Positions 31,724-38,420 of a stretch of DNA of 40,374 nucleotides are shown here, in pieces. The stretch's first letter is position 1. The number at the start of each line of letters is the position of its first letter. The stretch covers positions 1 to 40,374 of the forward strand of contig DASSLY010000015.1 of NCBI GenBank assembly GCA_035689185.1, written 5' to 3'. The position numbers and the translations under genes are program-made. Under the pieces are notes generated by a model. The model was not told the DNA's origin and did no database searches. It saw only the letters and a list, made by a program, of their open reading frames with translations. This DNA comes from DASSLY01 sp035689185. Its GTDB lineage: Bacteria; Actinomycetota; Actinomycetes; Actinomycetales; Dermatophilaceae.

Positions 31724-32735
31724 CACCGGCCGGCTGCAGCACGGGCGGCGTCGGCGCCGCCACCGCCGACGAGGCCGGCGCCGCCGACGAGGCCGGCGTG
31801 GCAGCGGAGCGGCGACGGCGGACCCAGGCCAGCAGCGGGATGCCGACCACCGCCAAGAACCCGGCGAAGGGCAGGACGGCCCCCAGCGCGGTCAGCAGGC
31901 CCCGAGCGGACGCCGCGAACGCGTCCCAGCCCGCGCGCAGCCCGGCCAGGAAGCCGCCCTGGTCCTGCTCCGCCAGCCGGGCCGGCGTGGTCAGAGACAC
32001 GGTCACGGTGGAGCGCTCCACATTGCCGGTCAGGACGGCCAGCTGCGAGGTCAGCGATTCCAGGTCCGCCTCGCGCTGGGCGAGCTCGCTCTCCAGGCTG
32101 ACCACCTGGCCGATGGTGGTGGCCTTGGCCATGAGCGCCCGGACCCGTTCGACGCTGGCTCGCATGGTCCGCAATCGGCTGTCTGTGTCGACGAACTCGC
32201 TGGTCACGTCCTGGGCGCTGCTCGTGCGCGACAGCACGGTGCCGACCTTGGCGAGCTCGGCCAGCGTCGCGTCCAGCGCCGCGGCCGGGACCGAGATGGT
32301 CAGCTGCCCGAACCCGCCGAGCGGCTCGGCGCGGTCGGCCAGCGGCTTCGGCCCGTCGCCGGAGCCGATCGACTCCGACACCACGTAGCCCCGCTGTCCG
32401 GTGGCGATGCCGCGCACGGACGAGGCTGCGGCGGCGATGTCCTTCACCTCGACAGAGATGGTCGCCGTCTTGACGATCTTCGGAGCCACCGCCGTCGTTC
32501 CCGGTGTCGCGGCGGATGCGCGGCCCGGCTGCGCGGCGGGCTTCGGAGCCGTCTCGGGGGCGCCGGCCAGGTCGCCGCCGGCGGTCACAGCCGCCCCGCC
32601 GCCGGCGTTGGCGCCGCTGCTGCTGGTGCCGCTGCCGGTGCTGGCGCCGCTGCACCCCGCGAGGAGCACGACCATGGCTGCCACGGTGATGACGGCAAGA
32701 CGTCGTAGGGCCGAGTGGATGGGTCGGATGGACAT
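31683..32735 (-). CDS. DUF4349 lipoprotein
   Basis: Cell-envelope lipoprotein of unknown function, 350 residues. The signal peptide ends in lipobox LLAGC. A Gly/Ser/Ala-rich linker (about 28-80) precedes the DUF4349 domain, which starts KIVKTATISVEVKD and contains LTISVPAAALDATLAELAKVG and VTSEFVDTDSRL. A coiled coil (about residues 190-240, ESELAQREADLESL) follows, then a transmembrane segment near 290-312 and a basic plus Ala/Pro-rich cytoplasmic tail. ATG 32735 follows GGAGG. It is convergent with, and overlaps, the MDMPI gene. Confidence 0.9.
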   Translation of the reverse strand: MSIRPIHSALRRLAVITVAAMVVLLAGCSGASTGSGTSSSGANAGGGAAVTAGGDLAGAPETAPKPAAQPGRASAATPGTTAVAPKIVKTATISVEVKDIAAAASSVRGIATGQRGYVVSESIGSGDGPKPLADRAEPLGGFGQLTISVPAAALDATLAELAKVGTVLSRTSSAQDVTSEFVDTDSRLRTMRASVERVRALMAKATTIGQVVSLESELAQREADLESLTSQLAVLTGNVERSTVTVSLTTPARLAEQDQGGFLAGLRAGWDAFAASARGLLTALGAVLPFAGFLAVVGIPLLAWVRRRRSAATPASSAAPASSAVAAPTPPVLQPAGATPSPAPDAPEAP

Positions 32736-32846
32736 GGGCACCTCCAGCGCGGATCGGAACGGCCACCCGGTTGGAGCCGGCCGGGTGCCATGTCGGTTCC
32801 TGGGTCCAGGTGTCGTTTCGGTCTCGGCGGGTGACACGCTGACGCA

Positions 32847-34241
32847 GTGCCGCAGCCACGGGTCGCCGTCGTCGGCGCCGGCATCGCCGGGCTCGCCGCC
32901 GCCTTCGAGCTGCAGGCCCGTATGCCGCGGGCGCATCTGGTGATGCTGGACGCCGGCCAGCCGGGCGGCAAGCTGCGCGGTGCCGAGGTGGGCGGCCGGG
33001 TCGTGGATGTCGGCGCCGAGTCGGTGCTGGCCCGCCGACCGGAGGCGCTGGAGCTGGCCGCCAGCCTGGGGATCGCCGACCGGCTCGTGCACCCGGCCAC
33101 CACCCAGGCCGCGGTCTGGTCCCGCGGGAGGCTGCACCCGTTGCCGAGCGGCACCCTGATGGGCGTGCCGGCCGACCCGGCGTCCGTCCGGGGCATCCTC
33201 ACCGACGCCGAGGTCGAGCGGGCCGAGCAGGACCGGGACCGGGCCGTCGAACCGCTGACCCGCGACGTCAGCGTCGGCGCATACCTTGCCGACCGGGTCG
33301 GCCCCGCCGTGGTCGACCGCCTGGTCGAGCCGCTGCTCGGCGGGGTGTATGCCGGGCGCGCCGACTGCCTCTCACTGCAGGCCACGGTGCCGGCGCTGTG
33401 GACCGCGGCCGCGTCCGGCCTCGGGCCGCTGGCCGCGGCCGGCGCACCCCCGACCGGCACGGGCCCTGTCTTCGCCGGGATCGACGGCGGCGTGCACACC
33501 CTGGCCGCAGCCCTAGTGGCGCGACTGCTCGCCGGCGGCGCAATGCTGCGGACGGGCGCCGCCGTGACCGGCCTTGACCGGACGCCGACCGGCTGGCAGC
33601 TGGTGACCGGCCCGGCACCCAGCCCGACGGCATACCAGGTGGACGCCGTGGTACTCGCGGTGCCCGCGGCGCCCGCGGCGCGGTTGCTGCGGCCGTGGGC
33701 ACCCGAGGCGTCGGTGGCGCTGGCGGACCTCGAGTACGCGTCCATGGCCGTGGTGACCTATGCGATGCCCCGGGGCGCCATGCCAGGGCTGAGCGGGTCC
33801 GGGCTGCTGGTGCCGCCGGTCGAGCGACGGACCGTGAAGGCGGCGACCTTCAGCTCGGCCAAGTGGGCCTGGCTCGACGCGGCCGACCCGCGGCTGGTGT
33901 GGCTGCGAGCCTCCATCGGCCGCTACGGCGAGCAAAAAGCGCTCCAGCGCGACGACCAGGACCTGCTCGACGAGGGGCTGCGCGACCTGGCCGGCCTGCT
34001 GGGGACCGAGCTGCCGCGCCCGGTCGACGCGCACGTGCAGCGGTGGGGGGGCGCGCTGCCGCAGTACACGGTCGGGCACCTGGAGCGCGTCGCCCGGGTG
34101 CGGGCGGCGGTCGCCGCGCTGCCCGGGGTGGAATTGTGCGGCGCGGCATACGAGGGGGTGGGCATCCCGGCGTGCATCGCCACCGGGCGCGCTGCCGCGC
34201 GGGGGGTGCGGCGACACCTGCGGAACCGGCCGCGAGAATAG
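32847..34241 (+). CDS. hemY: Coproporphyrinogen III / protoporphyrinogen oxidase
   Basis: FAD-dependent oxidase of the HemY/CgoX type, which in actinobacteria oxidises coproporphyrinogen III to coproporphyrin III. The 464-residue protein starts with the dinucleotide-binding motif VAVVGAGIAGLAAAFEL, followed by GGKLRGAEVGGRVVDVGAESVLARRP, and ends with VELCGAAYEGVGIPACIATGRAAA, the usual FAD-contacting C-terminus. GTG 32847 directly precedes the nucleotide fold. No strong ribosome site is visible. It is followed after 4 nt by chdC, consistent with a heme operon. Confidence 0.95.
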   Translation: MPQPRVAVVGAGIAGLAAAFELQARMPRAHLVMLDAGQPGGKLRGAEVGGRVVDVGAESVLARRPEALELAASLGIADRLVHPATTQAAVWSRGRLHPLPSGTLMGVPADPASVRGILTDAEVERAEQDRDRAVEPLTRDVSVGAYLADRVGPAVVDRLVEPLLGGVYAGRADCLSLQATVPALWTAAASGLGPLAAAGAPPTGTGPVFAGIDGGVHTLAAALVARLLAGGAMLRTGAAVTGLDRTPTGWQLVTGPAPSPTAYQVDAVVLAVPAAPAARLLRPWAPEASVALADLEYASMAVVTYAMPRGAMPGLSGSGLLVPPVERRTVKAATFSSAKWAWLDAADPRLVWLRASIGRYGEQKALQRDDQDLLDEGLRDLAGLLGTELPRPVDAHVQRWGGALPQYTVGHLERVARVRAAVAALPGVELCGAAYEGVGIPACIATGRAAARGVRRHLRNRPRE

Positions 34242-34245
34242 CCGC

Positions 34246-34947
34246 ATGACCACTCGCCCAACCGCCGGCCAGATTCGAGCGATCAACGACACCATCCGGT
34301 ACGCCATGTGGTCGGTCTTCCAGGCGGTGACGCCGCTGCCCGAGGACCGCGGCAAGCTGGTCGCCGAGGTCGAGGACCTGCTCGGCCAGCTCGCGCGGGA
34401 GGGGGTCGAGGTCCGCGGCCTGTATGACGTGGGTGGGCTGCGCGCCGATGCCGACCTGATGGTGTGGTGGCACGCCGAGCGGGTGGAGGGGGTGCAGTCG
34501 GCCTACCACCGGTTCCGCCGGACCGAGCTGGGTCGTCACCTGGCCCCTGTCTGGTCCTCGGTCGCCCTGCACCGGCCGGCCGAGTTCAACAAGGGACACA
34601 TCCCGGCCTTCATGACCGGTGAGCCCGCCCGCTCCTACATCTGCGTCTACCCGTTCGTCCGGTCCTACGAGTGGTACCTGCTGGCGGAGCAGGAACGTCG
34701 CGACATGCTCGTCGAGCACGGGCAGATGGCGCGCGGGTTCCCGGACGTGCGGGCCAACACGATCGCCTCGTTCGCGCTGAACGACTACGAGTGGGTTCTG
34801 GCCTTCGAGGCGGACGAGCTGCACCGCATCGTGGACCTGATGCGCGAGCTACGCGCGTCGCGGGCGCGGATGCACGTCCGCGAAGAGGTGCCGTTCTACA
34901 CCGGGCCCCGGGTCGAGCTGCCCGACCTCGTCGCGACCCTGCCGTGA
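34246..34947 (+). CDS. chdC: Coproheme decarboxylase (HemQ)
   Basis: Chlorite-dismutase-fold enzyme that converts iron-coproporphyrin III to heme b with peroxide, the last step of the coproporphyrin-dependent pathway. It has 233 residues, the usual size. Diagnostic segments are EFNKGHIPAFMTGE and YICVYPFVRSYEWYLL, which carries the catalytic Tyr, and the C-terminal MHVREEVPFYTGPRV. The ATG starts 4 nt after the hemY stop, and the stop overlaps the next GTG by 4 nt. Ferrochelatase (CpfC), acting between HemY and ChdC, is not in the window. Confidence 0.96.
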   Translation: MTTRPTAGQIRAINDTIRYAMWSVFQAVTPLPEDRGKLVAEVEDLLGQLAREGVEVRGLYDVGGLRADADLMVWWHAERVEGVQSAYHRFRRTELGRHLAPVWSSVALHRPAEFNKGHIPAFMTGEPARSYICVYPFVRSYEWYLLAEQERRDMLVEHGQMARGFPDVRANTIASFALNDYEWVLAFEADELHRIVDLMRELRASRARMHVREEVPFYTGPRVELPDLVATLP

Positions 34948-35597
34948 CCGTACCGGCGGTGCCGGGGATCTGTAGCGCCTACCTCGACGCGGCGAGCACG
35001 CTACCGGCGCTGCTGCGGACCGAGGGCCTGGCCGAGGCGTGGCCCCACCCGAGCGCTCTGGCCAAGATGTCGGTCGGGGCGCTCGCTGCCCACCTCGGGG
35101 CGCAGGTCCTCATGGTGCCTGGCCTCTTGCGTGCCGAACCCGACCCCACGACCGAGGTGGTCCCGTTGCTCGGCCACTACGCCAGGGTCGCCTGGGTGGA
35201 CGCCGACCTCGACGACGAGGTCATGGTCGCCATCCGGGCGGGCGGCGAGCGAGCGGCCATGGCCGGACCGGCGGCCCTCGTGGACGGCGTCGAGGTTGCC
35301 CTTGTCGAGCTGGGCGACCTGCTCGGCTCGGTCGAGGGCGCCCCCGTGACCCTGCCGTGGGTCGGCTGGTCGCTGACGCGCACAGACTTCCTGCTCACCC
35401 GGATGATGGAGGTCGTCGTCCACTCCGACGACCTCGCCGCCAGCCTGGGGATCGAAGCGCCCGCCCTGCCGCCGGCCGTGCTCCAACCCGTCCTCGGCCT
35501 GCTCACCGCGTTGTCGGTGCGCAGGCACGGTCAGGCCGCCGTCGTGCGTGCGCTGACCAGGGCCGAGAGGGCTCCGGCGGACATCACCGCGTTCTGA
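34944..35597 (+). CDS. Maleylpyruvate isomerase N-terminal domain protein
   Basis: A 217-residue protein of the mycothiol-dependent maleylpyruvate isomerase/DinB-like group. Metal-ligand candidates are His in VGALAAHLGAQV (near residue 50) and in MMEVVVHSDDLAASLG (near residue 158), followed by a helical C-terminus. It starts with GTG overlapping the chdC stop (GTGA) and so is coupled to the heme genes. Its link to heme synthesis is unknown; relatives often act in thiol metabolism. It is only distantly similar to the protein at 30914-31723 and lacks the GDT repeat. Confidence 0.85.
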   Translation: MTVPAVPGICSAYLDAASTLPALLRTEGLAEAWPHPSALAKMSVGALAAHLGAQVLMVPGLLRAEPDPTTEVVPLLGHYARVAWVDADLDDEVMVAIRAGGERAAMAGPAALVDGVEVALVELGDLLGSVEGAPVTLPWVGWSLTRTDFLLTRMMEVVVHSDDLAASLGIEAPALPPAVLQPVLGLLTALSVRRHGQAAVVRALTRAERAPADITAF

Positions 35598-35636
35598 GGC
35601 TGCGTTCTCAGGGGTGCGGGGCCTCCCGGACCCAGG

Positions 35637-36071
35637 TCAGCCGGTCGCGGTGGTGGCCTGCTTCGGCTGGAGGCGGAGGCTGATCGAGTTGATGCAGTAG
35701 CGCTGGTCGGTGGGAACGTCGTAGCCCTCGCCCTCGAAGACGTGCCCGAGGTGGGAGCCGCAGGTCGCGCACCGCACCTCGACCCGCTTCATCCCCATCG
35801 TGCGGTCCTCGACGTACTCCACCCGGTCCTCTGCGAGCGGGGCGTAGAACGATGGCCAGCCGCAGTGGCTCTCGAACTTCGTGTCGCTGCGGAACAGCTC
35901 CGCCCCGCACGCGCGGCACGAGTACACGCCTTCGGTCGTGGTGTCCGTGTACTCGCCAACGAACGGGCGTTCGGTGCCCGCCTCGCGCAGCACGTGGAAC
36001 TCGGCCGGCGTCAGCTGCTCCTTCCACTGCGCCTCGGTCCGGTCGACCGGATAGGTCACGTCGCTGCTCAT
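35637..36071 (-). CDS. msrB: Peptide-methionine (R)-S-oxide reductase
   Basis: Repairs the R-epimer of methionine sulfoxide in proteins. The 144-residue protein is a single MsrB domain. Structural zinc is bound by two CxxC pairs (SCRACG and RCATCG), the substrate pocket shows HCGWPSF, and the catalytic Cys is in RYCINSISL. ATG 36071 follows GGAGA; longer readings enter the repeat array. It is convergent with the MDMPI gene and divergent from the polymerase gene, with the 52-bp array between them. Confidence 0.97.
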   Translation of the reverse strand: MSSDVTYPVDRTEAQWKEQLTPAEFHVLREAGTERPFVGEYTDTTTEGVYSCRACGAELFRSDTKFESHCGWPSFYAPLAEDRVEYVEDRTMGMKRVEVRCATCGSHLGHVFEGEGYDVPTDQRYCINSISLRLQPKQATTATG

Positions 36072-36171
36072 CGGTCTCCTTCTGCTGGCTCGCTTCAACC
36101 ATCCCACGGATGGCACAACGGCGCGGCAGCAGGCGGATGTTCCATGTCGTTGGGCTGTGGCGGCCGACGGT

Positions 36172-36352
36172 GTCTTTGCACAATCCGGCGGAGACGGGCG
36201 CCCGGGTGGGGGTCGGGGGGTGGTGTCTTTGCACAATCCGGCGGAGACGGGCCCGGGGTGGGGGTCGGCGGCGGCGTCTTTGCACAATCCGGCGGAGACG
36301 GGCCCGGGGTCGGGGCCGGGTGGCGGTGTCTTCGCACAATCCGGCGGAGACG
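36172..36352. repeat. Four-copy 51-53-bp-period array related to the one at 21511
   Basis: Cores start at 36172, 36225, 36276 and 36328. They match the 21.5-kb cores almost base for base (GTCTTTGCAC, then AATCCGGCGG, then AGACG), with GTCTTC in the last copy. Spacers of 26-28 nt are G-rich and alike. The array occupies most of the 317-bp gap between the divergent msrB and polymerase genes; nothing else is seen there except the polymerase -10 box. Confidence 0.9.
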
Positions 36353-36375
36353 GGCCGACCGTGGGTGGGTGAACC

Positions 36376-36381
36376 TAAGGT
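36376..36381 (+). promoter_or_regulatory. -10 box of the polymerase gene (leaderless)
   Basis: TAAGGT ends 7 nt before ATG 36389, with no ribosome site. It lies 24 nt past the last core of the repeat array. Confidence 0.55.
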
Positions 36382-36388
36382 TTCCTGC

Positions 36389-37444
36389 ATGCCCGCCGAC
36401 GCGATCGTGCTGGAGGTGCCCGGCCCTGGCGACCTCGTCCGTCAGGTGCGTGTCTCGAGCCCGGACCGCGTCATCTGGCCGGCCACCGCGGGTGGACGCG
36501 CGGTCACCAAGGGCGAGCTCGCCGCATACGTCGTAAGCGTGCGCGAGGCGATGATGCGGGCGCTCGGCGACCGCCCGGTCACGCTGCAGCGTTTCCCGGC
36601 AGGTATCGAGGGGGAGGAGTTCTTCTCCAAGAACCCGCCGCGCGGGGTGCCCTCCTGGGCGGAGACGGCCATGTGCACCTACCCCTCCGGCCGGCGGCAC
36701 CCGCAGCTGGTGGTGAGCGAGATCGCGACGGCGGTGTGGGCGGTGCAGATGAACACTGTCACCTTCCACCCCTGGCCGGTGCGCAGCGACGACAACGATC
36801 GCCCGGACGAGCTGCGCATCGACCTCGACCCTCAGCCGGGGTGCGGCTTCGCCGAGGCGGTCCAGGCCGCACACGGCCTGCGCGCGCTGCTTGCCGAGAT
36901 CGGGCTCGCCGGCTGGGCCAAGACCTCGGGCAACCGGGGCGTCCACGTGTACGTCCGGGTGCGCCCGACGCGGGAGTTCCTGGACGTCCGGCACGGCGTC
37001 ATCGGGATCGCCCGGGAGCTGGAGCGTCGTATGCCGGACCTGGTCACCACCGCGTGGTGGAAGGAGGAGCGGGGGCAGAAGGTCTTCGTCGACTTCAACC
37101 AGGCCAACCGGGACCGGACCATCGCCTCGGCGTACTCCCCGCGACCGCTGCCGGGCGCGCCGGTGTCCTTCCCGGTGCCGTGGGGGCAGCTCGCCGAGGT
37201 TGCTCCGCAGTCGTTCACGGTGGCGACGGTGCCAGGTCTGCTCGCCGAGCAGGGCGACGCGTGGGAGGGAATGGACGATGCGGTCGGTGATGTCGACGTG
37301 GCGATCGGGTTGTGGGACAAGGACGTCCACGAGCGAGGTCTTGGCGAGCTGAACTTCCCGCCGGACTACCCGAAGATGCCGGGCGAGCCGCCCCGGGTCC
37401 AGCCGAGCCGGAAGAACCCGCTGAACTGGGAAGACACGTCCTGA
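36389..37444 (+). CDS. LigD-type DNA polymerase (primase-polymerase) domain protein
   Basis: Stand-alone polymerase domain of the LigD/archaeo-eukaryotic primase group, 351 residues, used in end-joining or other repair synthesis. Conserved elements are EEFFSKNPPRGVPSW, the metal-binding IDLDPQPG (near residue 144), SGNRGVHVYVRV (near 180) and the third acidic segment KVFVDFNQANRDRTIASAYSPR. There is no ligase or phosphoesterase domain, and no Ku gene nearby. Actinobacteria often encode such separate PolDom proteins (PolD1/PolD2 of mycobacteria). The start is fixed by the leaderless -10 box. It is divergent from msrB. Confidence 0.93.
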   Translation: MPADAIVLEVPGPGDLVRQVRVSSPDRVIWPATAGGRAVTKGELAAYVVSVREAMMRALGDRPVTLQRFPAGIEGEEFFSKNPPRGVPSWAETAMCTYPSGRRHPQLVVSEIATAVWAVQMNTVTFHPWPVRSDDNDRPDELRIDLDPQPGCGFAEAVQAAHGLRALLAEIGLAGWAKTSGNRGVHVYVRVRPTREFLDVRHGVIGIARELERRMPDLVTTAWWKEERGQKVFVDFNQANRDRTIASAYSPRPLPGAPVSFPVPWGQLAEVAPQSFTVATVPGLLAEQGDAWEGMDDAVGDVDVAIGLWDKDVHERGLGELNFPPDYPKMPGEPPRVQPSRKNPLNWEDTS

Positions 37445-37472
37445 CGGTCAGGTGTCGTCAGTCTCGACGATC

Positions 37473-37760
37473 TCGGTCAGTCCCGTTGAAGACGCTGGTC
37501 AGTCCCGTTGAGACGCTGGTCAGTCCCGTTGAAGACGCTGGTCAGTCCCGTTGAGACGCTGGTCAGTCCCGTTGAGACGCTGGTCAGTCCCGTTGAGACG
37601 CTGGTCAGTCCCGTTGAAGACGCTGGTCAGTCCCGTTGAGACGCTGGTCAGTCCCGTTGAAGGCGCTGGTCAGTCCCGTTGAGACGCTGGTCAGTCCCGT
37701 TGAGACGCTGGTCAGTCCCGTTGAGACGCTGGTTTGTCGGCGGCCCGTTGAGGCGCTGTT
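37473..37760. repeat. 21/22-bp tandem array, about 12 perfect units plus decayed edge
   Basis: Units read GGTCAGTCCCGTTGA then GACGCT (21 bp) or AGACGCT (22 bp). Twelve GTCAGTCCCGTTGA blocks start between about 37476 and 37711, followed by two degenerate blocks up to 37760. The array occupies most of the gap between the polymerase gene and the first zinc-ribbon gene. There are no spacers, so it is a minisatellite rather than a CRISPR array. Confidence 0.92.
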
Positions 37761-37805
37761 TGGGCCCGAGTACTGTGAACCCGCGCTCGCGCTCAGGAGG
37801 CAACC

Positions 37806-37976
37806 GTGAGGACCAAGCGCTGGACCGTCTGTCTGCTGAGGGGTCATCGCTGGCAGACGGTGGCCTATCCCGCCGACGAGGACGGGTCGTCGGAGGCGCA
37901 CTTCGTTCGGTGCAGCCGTTGCGGTTACGAGAACCACAAGGGGCCGTCTGTCCGGCCTACCGGTGCCGGCATGTAG
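37806..37976 (+). CDS. Small zinc-ribbon-like protein (first of a pair)
   Basis: A 56-residue protein starting with GTG, with AGGAGG at 37795-37800. It reads RTKRWTVCLLRGHRWQTV and later VRCSRCGYENHKG. The GHRW motif and a CxxC knuckle suggest a single zinc site, perhaps with the Cys in TVCLL and the His. The same pattern recurs in the protein at 38127-38303, so the pair looks like a duplicated gene. Similar tiny GHxW/CxxC proteins occur in actinobacteria and phages. Function is unknown. The strong ribosome site and the conserved pattern support it as a real gene. Confidence 0.65.
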   Translation: MRTKRWTVCLLRGHRWQTVAYPADEDGSSEAHFVRCSRCGYENHKGPSVRPTGAGM

Positions 37977-38048
37977 GGAAGGACCCGGCCGGCGCCTCGC
38001 GGCAGACTGCACGCCACCGGCGAGTCGAGCCGCAGAGCAGCCGCTCCC

Positions 38049-38069
38049 GTCTCCCGTCGAGCGGGAGAC
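38049..38069. terminator. Hairpin between the two zinc-ribbon genes
   Basis: GTCTCCCG-TCGAG-CGGGAGAC gives an 8-bp stem 72 nt after the first small gene, followed by a G-tract rather than T residues. It is terminator-like at best. Confidence 0.4.
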
Positions 38070-38126
38070 AGGGGGGGTCGTTGCCTTGGGTCGACGGCGG
38101 AGCATTCGCGGAGCAGCATGCGAGGC

Positions 38127-38303
38127 GTGAACACGAAACGGCTGTTCTGCGCCGTGCTCGGGCACAGGTGGCGCCGCACGCGCAGGGATCAGACCGACCT
38201 GTTGGTGTGTCGACGCTGCGACAGGACGACCGGCCTGGACGAGGAACGGCATGGAGCCCAAGCCGCAGGCGACTTCGGCATCGGCGGTGGCGGCGCGATC
38301 TGA
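38127..38303 (+). CDS. Small zinc-ribbon-like protein (second of a pair)
   Basis: A 58-residue protein from GTG 38127 (an ATG at 38118 is possible; GAGG lies close by). It reads NTKRLFCAVLGHRWRRT and LLVCRRCDRTTG, matching the order basic start, Cys, GHRW, CxxC seen in the protein at 37806-37976. The C-terminal tail (GIGGGGAI) is unrelated. It is probably a single-zinc protein; binding of nucleic acid or protein is not predictable. It precedes the AAA gene by 117 nt, which has its own promoter. Confidence 0.6.
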   Translation: MNTKRLFCAVLGHRWRRTRRDQTDLLVCRRCDRTTGLDEERHGAQAAGDFGIGGGGAI

Positions 38304-38407
38304 CCGCAACGCCGCACCGGTCCCCGACCGGCTCGACCCCCGGGAGAGACGCCGGGCGGTCGGAGAAGGACCCGGCGAACTGGATCAGGCACGACCGAGG
38401 GGTGCCG

Positions 38408-38413
38408 TAGCCT
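38408..38413 (+). promoter_or_regulatory. -10 box of the AAA gene (leaderless)
   Basis: TAGCCT ends 7 nt before ATG 38421, and no ribosome site is present. Confidence 0.55.
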
Positions 38414-38420
38414 GCGCCGT

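Noticed and set aside
37473..37760. CRISPR array from the regular GTCAGTCCCGTTGA blocks
   Set aside because: Units are directly joined without unique spacers, so it is a simple tandem repeat.
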